From: JBPYCR01 sp051846935
GTDB taxonomy: Bacteria > Bacillota > Bacilli > Bacillales > Amphibacillaceae
Reading direction: 5' to 3'
DNA length: 14,385 nucleotides
Assembly (NCBI RefSeq): GCF_051846935.1
Contig: NZ_JBPYCS010000044.1
Span: 1 to 14,385, forward strand
Shown: positions 1 through 6,733 of the stretch, piece after piece
Layout of the letters: every line of letters starts with the position of its first letter
How positions within the stretch are numbered: position 1 is the first letter of the stretch
The notes under the pieces: model-generated
What the model saw: only the letters and a program-made list of their open reading frames with translations
Database searches by the model: none
Told to the model about the DNA's origin: nothing
Position numbers and translations under genes: made by a program

Positions 1-616
1 CTAAAAATAAGTCCATTAAAACTAAAAAGAAAACAGCTGCTAATAATGCACCTTTATTTCCAAATATAGCCAATGATATCAAGGAACACATCTCTAGAGG
101 AAACATCCATTTCATTTTAAACACACGTCTACCAATATATAAGCCATAATAAGCTGGTAGCATACTTAAAAAACTAAAGTTCATATAAGTTTCGCTTAAA
201 GCATATTCGTTTATTGGATCAAGTATATACATAAAAAAGATTACACATGAAAAATAGGAATAAAGCTTTAATAACATTTTATAATTTTCTACAAATGAGA
301 AAAGAAATAAAGGTATGGCGGCATATATAAAGAATTCATATAAAAGTTGGATAGTATAATCATTACTTCTGAATAATAGATCGATTATGAATAAACTAAG
401 AAAAAAAGTAATAATCCAAAATGCGATTAATTGTTTTCCTTTAATATTAGTTATATTGAGGAAAAGACTGAAAATTATTATCACAACTGTTATTAAAAAT
501 AATATTATTGTTGAAAATTGTTGGTATGCTTGCAACAGAGGTTTTGCTAGCGCAAAAATCGACAAGTAGAGAACAAAAATTAATTCATTTGACTTTAAAC
601 TAGAAATAACTTTCAC
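1..616 (-). CDS. Wzy-like polysaccharide polymerase, N-terminal part (runs off window)
   Basis: A minus-strand frame is open from a GTG at 616-614 to the left edge, giving 205 codons and no stop, so only the N-terminal part is present. The product starts VKVISSLKSNELIFVLYLS and is almost entirely hydrophobic. It shows about six membrane segments (near residues 10-20, 30-50, 60-75, 85-100, 110-125 and 160-205) separated by short polar turns, and a GNKGALLAA motif near residue 187 of the kind seen in O-antigen polymerase/ligase (Wzy) proteins. The upstream glycosyltransferase stop lies 15 bases before the GTG, with a purine-rich stretch (AGAGAGATGG) as ribosome binding site. Such proteins join lipid-linked repeat units on the outer face of the membrane. 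A flippase is a less likely reading because the segment pattern and the GNKGA motif suit polymerases better. The sequence is very AT-rich like its right-hand neighbours. Confidence 0.72.
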   Translation of the reverse strand, partial: MKVISSLKSNELIFVLYLSIFALAKPLLQAYQQFSTIILFLITVVIIIFSLFLNITNIKGKQLIAFWIITFFLSLFIIDLLFRSNDYTIQLLYEFFIYAAIPLFLFSFVENYKMLLKLYSYFSCVIFFMYILDPINEYALSETYMNFSFLSMLPAYYGLYIGRRVFKMKWMFPLEMCSLISLAIFGNKGALLAAVFFLVLMDLFL

Positions 617-631
617 AAATGCACCATCTCT

Positions 632-1420
632 CTACTTATTATATCGTTTATATTCTTGTAATCCATTAATCATGCATGTATACGCCTTAATAAAACTCAT
701 GTCGCTTTTATACATCTTCCATTTTCTTATTGCAAATTGAGAAATTAACAGATGGGCCAAGAAAGGTCTCATTTCATAGAACATTGCCCCTTTAGTTTTA
801 AATAACTTTTTATCAAAGCCGTTATACCAAGTTGATTCATTATGATTTACAACAGCTATTTCTTCTTTTACATATCTAATTTCCAGTCCTTTTTTTAGTG
901 CTTCAGACAAAAATATATGTTCTTCACCACAAGTATACTTAGAACCAGCACCAAACAACTCATTAAATCTTATACTTTTTTCTAATATATCTTTCCGTTT
1001 AAAAGTAATCTGAAATGAGGAAATCTTTAATGTATGAAGAAAATTCACCCCCCCTTCTTTAAGCGATGATGTAGGCCTGTTATCATTTGTGCTTGGTATA
1101 TCGAATGCTATAATACTTGCATTCGGATACTTTGCATATGCATCCAAAATGGTTTTTTCATAACTTTCATGATATACTAAATCATCATCCGCTATTAGGC
1201 ATACATCACCAATAGAATTATTAATTGCTTTATTTCTACTTTTTGTGAGACCTCTTTCATTATAAGAAAGTAATCTAATTTCATTTCTATCAATTTTTAT
1301 GCTCTGCTGTTCTTCTACATCACATTGATTTATTATCAGTGCATCAGTTTTGATATTCATCTTGTTTATAATTGATAAATCTTTTTGATACATTGTAGAT
1401 ACAAGAACTTCTACCTTCAT
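632..1420 (-). CDS. GT-A fold glycosyltransferase (family 2-like)
   Basis: This 262-residue cytoplasmic protein probably transfers a nucleotide-activated sugar to the lipid-linked repeat unit. Seen in the sequence: an N-terminal beta strand (MKVEVLVSTM), the GLTKSRNKAI motif at residues 57-66 that precedes the metal site in many small capsule glycosyltransferases, the acidic ADDD metal/nucleotide motif at 77-80, and CGEEHIF at 164-170, which resembles the catalytic-base ED motif of family 2 enzymes. No membrane segment is evident apart from a mildly hydrophobic stretch near residue 220. The ATG overlaps the stop of the preceding gene in an ATGA arrangement (4 bases), indicating translational coupling. 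Donor and acceptor sugars cannot be told from sequence. Confidence 0.83.
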   Translation of the reverse strand: MKVEVLVSTMYQKDLSIINKMNIKTDALIINQCDVEEQQSIKIDRNEIRLLSYNERGLTKSRNKAINNSIGDVCLIADDDLVYHESYEKTILDAYAKYPNASIIAFDIPSTNDNRPTSSLKEGGVNFLHTLKISSFQITFKRKDILEKSIRFNELFGAGSKYTCGEEHIFLSEALKKGLEIRYVKEEIAVVNHNESTWYNGFDKKLFKTKGAMFYEMRPFLAHLLISQFAIRKWKMYKSDMSFIKAYTCMINGLQEYKRYNK

Positions 1421-2214
1421 ATTAAGTCTCCTTCTTTTTTAATATTTTGGTACTTCCAAATAGATTTCAATACATGACTTGTCATGTAGTATGTGGCTCT
1501 AAATGGATCAATTCCAAGAAACCGATAGACTTTATATGTCATTTTAATTGTCTTTAACTTATTACCTGATTTAGAATTACGTGAAATTCTATATATTAAA
1601 AGTGGTTCATTTATTCCATGTGCTACCACTCCTGTTTTAAGAACTCTAAGCCAGACAGCATAATCCTCATGCATTTCGTCTTTCTCCATCTTGATTTGGT
1701 CAAAAAAATGCTTTTTTAACAAAACCGATGAGCAGGTAATTACATTTTGGCTTAGTAGTTCCTTATAAGATACTTGATTTGGAATTTCAAATATACCTCG
1801 ATATGGAATATCACTTTCACTTATATATGAGCTTCCTGTAAATAGGAATTCCGCAGAAGCTTCATCTGCGTATTTCATTTGTCTCTCAATCTTAGATTTC
1901 TCCCATATATCATCACTATCTAAAAAAGCAATCCAGTCACCAGAGGCCACATGGATACCTTTATTCCTACTTTCTGAAACACCTAAGTTCACTTCATTCT
2001 TTATAAATTGGATACGTGGGTCTTGCTTGCTCATTTGCTGTATTATTTCTGCTGTGTTATCTTTTGATCCATCATCAATTACTATCAACTCTATATTTGA
2101 ATATGTTTGATCTAACACTGAAATAATAGCATTCTTAATAAACCTCTCACTATTATAAGCTGGCATTATTACACTTACTAAATCTTCCAATTCATTTATA
2201 CTATATCTTTCCAT
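1417..2214 (-). CDS. Family 2 glycosyltransferase
   Basis: This 265-residue GT2 enzyme transfers a sugar to the growing repeat unit on the cytoplasmic face. The nucleotide-binding start VSVIMPAYN is at residues 13-21, IDDGS at 46-50, the DxD-type DSDD at 99-102, and a HEDYAVWL motif at 182-189 fits the catalytic-base region. The start is set at the ATG 2214-2212 because it has AAGGGTG upstream at proper spacing and begins just ahead of the GT2 fold. The frame stays open for 44 more codons upstream, but that stretch overlaps the epimerase gene and is basic and unlike a GT2 N-terminus. The start overlaps the upstream stop by 14 bases and the end overlaps the next start by 4. The sugar transferred is unknown. 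Confidence 0.9.
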   Translation of the reverse strand: MERYSINELEDLVSVIMPAYNSERFIKNAIISVLDQTYSNIELIVIDDGSKDNTAEIIQQMSKQDPRIQFIKNEVNLGVSESRNKGIHVASGDWIAFLDSDDIWEKSKIERQMKYADEASAEFLFTGSSYISESDIPYRGIFEIPNQVSYKELLSQNVITCSSVLLKKHFFDQIKMEKDEMHEDYAVWLRVLKTGVVAHGINEPLLIYRISRNSKSGNKLKTIKMTYKVYRFLGIDPFRATYYMTSHVLKSIWKYQNIKKEGDLI

Positions 2215-3094
2215 AAAAATAATCACCCTTAAAAGAAGACGCCTCTGTCTTCCTAACATTTTCTTCAAATGATATCGTCTCATAATCAAAGCTTTTTTCA
2301 TATATAGAAATAATTGACATTTCTTTATCATAAACGTACGATCCAAATACTTTCCTTAATGTTTTTGATAATCTAAGCCCAATTAATATCATCCAGTTTA
2401 AACCTTTTAAGGTTCTAACTTCTCTTCCATGAGCCTTTGCAATAAGCATCACTAAATTAGTAGTATTCACGTAATCCTTATTTTGGGGGAAATATATGCC
2501 ACCTTGGCTATTATCAATTAATATTCTTATAAATTCAGATAAATTATCAATATATATCATGCTACGTTCATTCTCTATATTAGGGAAAAAAGGTAGCTTT
2601 ATTGCCATATTTGCTAACCTAGTATAATTACCAGGACAGTCCTTCCCATATACAATTGGTGGTCGAAGAATGGATACATTAAAATCTTTAGAATTAATAC
2701 CTAATAAAAACTGTTCAGCTTCATATTTTGATCGAGCATACGGGGTCTTTGGAATCGGCTGCGTATCTTTAGTAATATATCCTATGTCCGTACCATAAAC
2801 TCCCATAGTACTTAAAAATATGAATTGCTTTACACCTTCTCTTTTTGCTTTTTCAGCTAATTCGACTGTTAAATCTCTATTTATTTTAAAATACTTATCC
2901 GTATCCTTTTCTTTAACATGGACAATTGCAGCTGTGTGAAAAATGACGTCATATTTTGAGAATGACTTCCTTTTCCAATAGTCATTTCTTACGCTAATAA
3001 AATCAACAGAATACTCATCAGGATATTGTGAAACCCATTTTTTAAATGAAGTACCTATATAACTATTAGATCCTGTTATAAGTATCCTTTTCAT
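2201..3094 (-). CDS. NAD-dependent epimerase/dehydratase, CapN-like
   Basis: An extended short-chain dehydrogenase/reductase of 297 residues. The dinucleotide-binding motif TGSNSYIG is at residues 7-14, HTAA at 53-56, LSTMGVYG at 94-101 and the catalytic Tyr-x-x-x-Lys pair is Y119/K123 (YARSK). Length and gene order next to a CapM-like sugar transferase match CapN of Staphylococcus aureus type 5/8 capsules, which acts after CapD to give UDP-D-FucNAc. A WbpV/UDP-sugar 4-epimerase role is the close alternative. Substrate assignment is inferred from context, since a CapD-like dehydratase is also in the locus. Its ATG overlaps the sugar transferase stop by 4 bases (ATGA). Confidence 0.85.
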   Translation of the reverse strand: MKRILITGSNSYIGTSFKKWVSQYPDEYSVDFISVRNDYWKRKSFSKYDVIFHTAAIVHVKEKDTDKYFKINRDLTVELAEKAKREGVKQFIFLSTMGVYGTDIGYITKDTQPIPKTPYARSKYEAEQFLLGINSKDFNVSILRPPIVYGKDCPGNYTRLANMAIKLPFFPNIENERSMIYIDNLSEFIRILIDNSQGGIYFPQNKDYVNTTNLVMLIAKAHGREVRTLKGLNWMILIGLRLSKTLRKVFGSYVYDKEMSIISIYEKSFDYETISFEENVRKTEASSFKGDYFYGKI

Positions 3095-3750
3095 TCTGAT
3101 ATAGTCTCCTCTTTAGTTGTGGCTACCTCTGCTGACCCTAAATTAATTTTAACCAAACACTTGTCGACATATCTACCTTCACCAAACAACACAACACCAA
3201 CAGTCCTAATAATTATCTTTAGATCAAGTAACAAGCTATAATGCTCCACATAATAAACATCATACTTGTATCTTTCTTCTAAAGAAAGATAGATATTTCC
3301 ACTCACTTGCGCTAACCCAGTCATACCAGGATTCATGTTAAGCCTTTTAGAAATTTCTTCATCATAATCTGCTAGGGATGTAATCCTTTCAGGTCTTGGC
3401 CCAACTAGACTCATTTCGCCCTTTAATACATTTAGCACTTGTGGAATTTCATCTATTTTACTTCTTCTAAGAAATTTCCCAATAGTTGTAATACGGTTAT
3501 CGTCTTTCATTACTTCTAGACCCTTGACCATTTTGTCAGATCCCAGTTTCATTGTACGAAATTTATAAACCTTAAAGATTTGTTTATTTAAACCAGGTCG
3601 TTCTTGTAAGAAAAACACCGGTCCAAGAGAAGTTACTTTAATTAAAATTGCAATTAATACCCATATTGGAAGAAGAGGAATAAGAACTACTAGCGAAACA
3701 ACAACATCAACTACACGTTTAATTAATTTTTGAATTTTCTTATCGTCCAT
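3091..3750 (-). CDS. Undecaprenyl-phosphate sugar-1-phosphate transferase (CapM/WcaJ-type)
   Basis: Initiating enzyme of repeat-unit synthesis: it moves a sugar 1-phosphate from a UDP-sugar to undecaprenyl phosphate at the inner membrane face. The 219-residue form is the short, single-hairpin class. A hydrophobic membrane segment lies at residues 14-38, followed by QERPG at 49-53, KFRTM at 63-67, LRRSKIDEIPQ at 94-104 with the catalytic Asp-Glu pair at D100/E101, GEMSLVGPRPER from 111, and NPGMTGLAQVSGN further on. I chose the ATG at 3750-3748, which has GAGGG five bases upstream; two in-frame upstream options (ATG 3768, TTG 3774) lack a good site. It overlaps the formyltransferase stop by 11 bases and the next start by 4. 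Pairing with a CapN-like gene suggests FucNAc-1-P as substrate (inference). Confidence 0.93.
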   Translation of the reverse strand: MDDKKIQKLIKRVVDVVVSLVVLIPLLPIWVLIAILIKVTSLGPVFFLQERPGLNKQIFKVYKFRTMKLGSDKMVKGLEVMKDDNRITTIGKFLRRSKIDEIPQVLNVLKGEMSLVGPRPERITSLADYDEEISKRLNMNPGMTGLAQVSGNIYLSLEERYKYDVYYVEHYSLLLDLKIIIRTVGVVLFGEGRYVDKCLVKINLGSAEVATTKEETISE

Positions 3751-4570
3751 AATTACCCTCAATTTCATAATCAATAGGAATTAAATACCCATCACTAAGT
3801 TTTATTTCACCATCGTTTTCATCTGTTTTAGCAGACCATATTCTTATCGTTCTCTCTTTTTCCTTATAATAAGCTCCTGGATAGGGATGCGTAACAGCTC
3901 TGACCAATTTATCGGTTTCATCCATAGTCATGCTACTTAATATCTCACCATCTTCTGGCTTTCTCCCTGGCCATTCAGTAGCATCTGCACTACTTTGCTT
4001 TGTTAGAATAACATTATTGCTAACAATATCATGCCAATACTTTGCAATAAGAGCAATGTGCATATCATCCACTTTTTTATAAAGTTCAGTTGCAGTAGTG
4101 TTTTGATCTAATTTAATAACCCCTTGACCAATAATATCACCCGTGTCAACACCTTCATCCAACTTAAACATAGTTACACCCGTTTCTTTTAACCCTTTAA
4201 TAATTGCCCATGGAATTGCGGCTCTTCCTCTACCAATTGGCAATAAAGTAGGGTGCATACCTATGCAACCAAGTGTGGGGGCTTCCAGTACATCTTTCTT
4301 AGCAATTTGGGACCAACCAATAATAAACAACCAATCAATCTGGTATTCCTTTAAAGATGAAAGAACCTCTTGGTCGTTGATGTTATCAATTTTCAAAAGA
4401 GGGATGTCGTGTTCATTTGCAATCTCGTCTAAATAAATTCTTCCAGACTTATCCTTCGCTTTTTCATCTTTAAGAGTGATGAGTAAATCAAGACTCCCAC
4501 CAATGCGGTATATTTCTTCAATACAACTCAGACCCAAGTGTACACAAGTAGCAAAAGCTATTTTTTTCAT
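3740..4570 (-). CDS. Formyltransferase, sugar N-formyltransferase candidate (Fmt-like fold)
   Basis: A 276-residue protein with the methionyl-tRNA formyltransferase-type catalytic core, which uses N10-formyl-tetrahydrofolate to formylate an amine. The core region at residues 101-145 aligns without gaps to E. coli Fmt: GCIGMHPTLLP against GCINVHGSLLP, then VDTGD against LDTGD. The catalytic His (H106) and Asp (D142) are kept, but the canonical Asn is Gly (G104). The cell should have its own tRNA enzyme elsewhere, and the position between a PIG-L deacetylase and a capsule sugar transferase points to N-formylation of a capsule amino sugar. Start ATG 4570-4568 is preferred over an adjacent in-frame TTG at 4573. 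An N-terminal Rossmann-like half precedes the core; the C-terminal third (about residues 185-276) is small, perhaps acceptor binding. Confidence 0.82.
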   Translation of the reverse strand: MKKIAFATCVHLGLSCIEEIYRIGGSLDLLITLKDEKAKDKSGRIYLDEIANEHDIPLLKIDNINDQEVLSSLKEYQIDWLFIIGWSQIAKKDVLEAPTLGCIGMHPTLLPIGRGRAAIPWAIIKGLKETGVTMFKLDEGVDTGDIIGQGVIKLDQNTTATELYKKVDDMHIALIAKYWHDIVSNNVILTKQSSADATEWPGRKPEDGEILSSMTMDETDKLVRAVTHPYPGAYYKEKERTIRIWSAKTDENDGEIKLSDGYLIPIDYEIEGNYGR

Positions 4571-4594
4571 CAACCCATCTCATCCTCTCTTTAG

Positions 4595-5275
4595 TTAGAA
4601 TCCACGTCTAAATACACTTTCGAAGGACTCAGCATAAACCATTCCGGCTTGTCCACCACGGTAAGCTGCTAATCCTTTGATTGCTTCATTACTTCTAGGA
4701 TGAGGGTAATCTCTCATTACATCACGATATTGTGCTAGAGCTTCAATTTTTTTATCTACGCTTTCTTCTCCAACCTCAATAAATGTATTTGGTGAAAACT
4801 GGTTCATCGCTTTATTTAATCCCCATTCAGTAGAAGATGGCACTTCCATGAATAGTAGTTCTTTAAGAGGGGTCACATCATTCCTTCTTTGGAATAGCCT
4901 AACTGCTGCTTGGCAAGCCATAGAAGTATGCAGATGATCATTATTTAAGTCAGCTGGATGGTGAGTAAATACAACATCAGCATTAGTTTCCAGTATTGCT
5001 CCTTCTATAAACTGAACAAGTTTTAAATGTTCTGCATTGTTAAACTCTATATTTGGAAAGTTACCCGTGATAACTCTATCAACACCTAATATATTCATAG
5101 AATTATTAACATCTTCATTAAGTTCTTCAATAGAAGGACGGAAATTCCTAGCATTCACTTCTCCTGATAAAATACAAACATTAACTGAATGTCCTTCTTC
5201 AGCAAGCTTATACATTGTAGCGCCTGCTCCTAAAACTTCATCATCTGGATGTGCAACTACTACTAAATACGACAT
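4595..5275 (-). CDS. PIG-L/LmbE family zinc-dependent N-deacetylase
   Basis: A 226-residue enzyme of the family that removes N-acetyl groups from GlcNAc-type sugars (examples: BshB, MshB, PIG-L). The hallmark AHPDDE zinc motif lies at residues 8-13, and HHPADLNNDH at 105-114 supplies the further His/Asp ligands. No signal peptide, so it should act in the cytoplasm on a nucleotide sugar or lipid-linked sugar. The ATG at 5275 is preferred because GTGAGG precedes it by 9 bases; an upstream in-frame GTG (5290) lies within that ribosome binding site. It is the first gene after the long spacer and sits 24 bases ahead of the formyltransferase. The pair suggests removal of acetyl followed by formylation. 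A bacillithiol-pathway role is possible from family alone but is not supported by the neighbours. Confidence 0.88.
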   Translation of the reverse strand: MSYLVVVAHPDDEVLGAGATMYKLAEEGHSVNVCILSGEVNARNFRPSIEELNEDVNNSMNILGVDRVITGNFPNIEFNNAEHLKLVQFIEGAILETNADVVFTHHPADLNNDHLHTSMACQAAVRLFQRRNDVTPLKELLFMEVPSSTEWGLNKAMNQFSPNTFIEVGEESVDKKIEALAQYRDVMRDYPHPRSNEAIKGLAAYRGGQAGMVYAESFESVFRRGF

Positions 5276-5513
5276 ATAATTTGACCTCACTTATTTTCAT
5301 CTCAATTTCTGCAACTTATAATATTTTTAATTTGCTTTTTTAGTTTGCTAGCACTTAATTGGAATCTACTATCTTCCCTTTTCCAATCAACTACTAACCT
5401 ACCAAAGAGTGTTCATCTAATATGCCTCATATGGCAATCAAGTTTACCAGCCAAATAAGAAATAAATACCCATTCATTTAAAAGCTCTAACCGAGTTTCT
5501 TCCTATTTATATA

Positions 5514-5594
5514 TTAATCTCCAGCTCGTGTCGGAACGTAAATATTTCCGCTTCCGGTTACCTTTGCAATAAAATCATTAAAAATACAGGGCAT
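5514..5594 (-). other. Possible 26-codon small ORF or gene remnant
   Basis: An ATG at 5594-5592 opens a 26-residue frame beginning MPCIFNDFIAKVTG and ending IYVPTRAGD. GTGAGG lies 9 bases upstream as a credible ribosome binding site. The closing PTRAGD recalls the PxRAGD motif of NAD-dependent sugar epimerases, so this could be a scrap of a former epimerase gene rather than a functional peptide. In-frame stops lie directly upstream. It overlaps the 3' part of the structured spacer. Short length makes chance occurrence quite possible. Confidence 0.25.
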
Positions 5595-5597
5595 CTA

Positions 5598-5767
5598 ACC
5601 CTACCTCACACCATGCTAATGACAACGTGTGTGTCTAAGGTGTTTTTGCAACCCACAGCATGGTCGAGTGCCTCCATTCATAATGGTAAGGAGACATCAC
5701 CGAAACATAATGATTGATCAAAGAGCAATGATGGGTAGGGATTGGATTGGCTCGTCTTTCCCTACCG
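5598..5767 (-). ncRNA. Candidate structured RNA in operon spacer (EAR-like antitermination element?)
   Basis: The gap between gtaB and the deacetylase gene contains several stems that could form in the minus-strand transcript. P1 pairs 5759-5766 with 5734-5741 (8 bp, GGTAGGGA/TCCCTACC). P2 is a 5-bp hairpin, 5674-5678 with 5682-5686 (CCATT/AATGG, 3-base loop). P3 pairs 5657-5664 with 5610-5617 (8 bp, ACCATGCT/AGCATGGT), extended by three outer pairs at 5666-5668/5605-5607. A second GGTAGGG (5605-5599) could pair with the 3' arm of P1, giving an alternative fold or pseudoknot. P1 has no T-run, so it is not a simple terminator. Known: EAR RNAs promote readthrough in Bacillales exopolysaccharide and capsule operons and lie between early genes and glycan genes, as here. 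I cannot confirm a match to the EAR consensus from memory. Confidence 0.45.
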
Positions 5768-5786
5768 CTACTAATTCTATAATTGT

Positions 5787-6674
5787 TTACCGTTCATTTT
5801 TTAGCGTTTGCTTGGTTACGAGCTCAGTAAGGTACGCGTACAGATCATCTTTTACTTCTTCATTTTGCAAGGCGATTTCAATCGTTGTTTTTAGAAAACC
5901 CATTTTTTCTCCGACATCATAGCGCGTGCCTTCGAAGTCATATGCGAATACCTTCTGAACGGCATTCAATTTCTGGATTGCATCGGTGAGCTGGATTTCG
6001 CCGCCGGCTCCGATTTCGTGTTTGTCCAAAAAGGTGAAGATTTCCGGTGTTAATACGTACCTGCCCATAATTGCTAGGTTGGACGGTGCGGTCCCAAGTG
6101 TTGGTTTTTCTACAAAGTTCTTTACTTGATAGCGTCGTCCTTCCTGTGAGTACGGGTCTACAATGCCGTACCGATCTGTTTCATTTTCTGCTACGGTTTG
6201 TACACCGACTACGGAGTATTGGGTTTCTTCGTATTGCTCGATAAGCTGTTTCAGTCCTGGTGTTTCGGCTTGGACGATGTCGTCGCCTAATAAGACAGCG
6301 AATGGTTCGTTTCCGATAAACTTACGTGCGCACCAAACCGCATGGCCAAGTCCTTTCGGGTCTTTTTGCCGAATATAATGAATATCTACTTGGGCAGGTT
6401 GTTTTACTTTTTCAAGGAGCTCTAGTTTTCCTTTTTTTATTAAGTTATCTTCAAGTGCAAAGTTATTATCAAAGTGATCCTCGATTGCGCGTTTTCCTTT
6501 TCCCGTTACAATTAAAATATCCTCGATACCTGATGCGATAGCTTCTTCAACGATATATTGAATGGTTGGCTTATCCACGATCGGCAGCATTTCTTTAGGC
6601 ATTGCTTTTGTTGCTGGTAAAAACCTTGTACCGAGTCCTGCTGCCGGTATAATTGCTTTTTTTACTTTTTTCAA
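5787..6674 (-). CDS. gtaB: UTP-glucose-1-phosphate uridylyltransferase
   Basis: Makes UDP-glucose from UTP and glucose 1-phosphate in the cytoplasm, the precursor for capsule, teichoic acid and glycolipid sugars. The 295-residue protein is the normal length for GtaB/GalU. The nucleotidyltransferase signature with GLGTRFLPATKAMPKEMLP is at residues 13-31, followed by DKPTIQYIVEEAI, VLLGDD in the middle, NFVEKP and the GGEIQLTDAI segment. The start is a TTG (6674-6672), supported by GAGGAG about 6 bases upstream; no in-frame ATG gives a full nucleotide-binding start. It lies 59 bases after the CapD-like gene and is the last gene before the long spacer, so it belongs to the more conserved right part of the locus. 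Confidence 0.96.
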   Translation of the reverse strand: MKKVKKAIIPAAGLGTRFLPATKAMPKEMLPIVDKPTIQYIVEEAIASGIEDILIVTGKGKRAIEDHFDNNFALEDNLIKKGKLELLEKVKQPAQVDIHYIRQKDPKGLGHAVWCARKFIGNEPFAVLLGDDIVQAETPGLKQLIEQYEETQYSVVGVQTVAENETDRYGIVDPYSQEGRRYQVKNFVEKPTLGTAPSNLAIMGRYVLTPEIFTFLDKHEIGAGGEIQLTDAIQKLNAVQKVFAYDFEGTRYDVGEKMGFLKTTIEIALQNEEVKDDLYAYLTELVTKQTLKNER

Positions 6675-6697
6675 GGCTTTCTCCTCTTTTCCTCCAA

Positions 6698-6711
6698 TAT
6701 ATAGCTATATA
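6698..6711. repeat. 14-bp perfect palindrome ahead of gtaB
   Basis: TATATAGCTATATA is a perfect dyad in the 59-base gap between the CapD-like gene and gtaB, just upstream of the purine-rich ribosome binding region. It could be a small regulator site or chance in AT-rich sequence; no function is claimed. Confidence 0.3.
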
Positions 6712-6733
6712 GCGCGTCTCTTTTTTGTTGCTT

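Noticed and set aside
387..569. Plus-strand 60-codon frame antisense to the polymerase gene
   Set aside because: No ribosome site and fully antisense to an open, hydrophobic, Wzy-like frame.
2215..2346. N-terminal extension of the family 2 glycosyltransferase
   Set aside because: It lies inside the epimerase gene, lacks a ribosome site at its start, and the ATG at 2214 has a good one.
5589..5602. AGGG/CCCT hairpin followed by GTATTTTT as a terminator
   Set aside because: Only four to five pairs with a seven-base loop; too weak alone, though it could matter in an antitermination switch.
5734..5766. The 8-bp hairpin after gtaB as an intrinsic terminator
   Set aside because: The loop is 17 bases and no T-run follows the 3' arm in the minus-strand transcript; it fits better as part of a structured RNA.
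5629..5922. Plus-strand 97-codon frame across the spacer and gtaB end
   Set aside because: It overlaps gtaB on the opposite strand, has no ribosome site and its composition (Ser/Arg/Phe-rich) looks like an antisense shadow.
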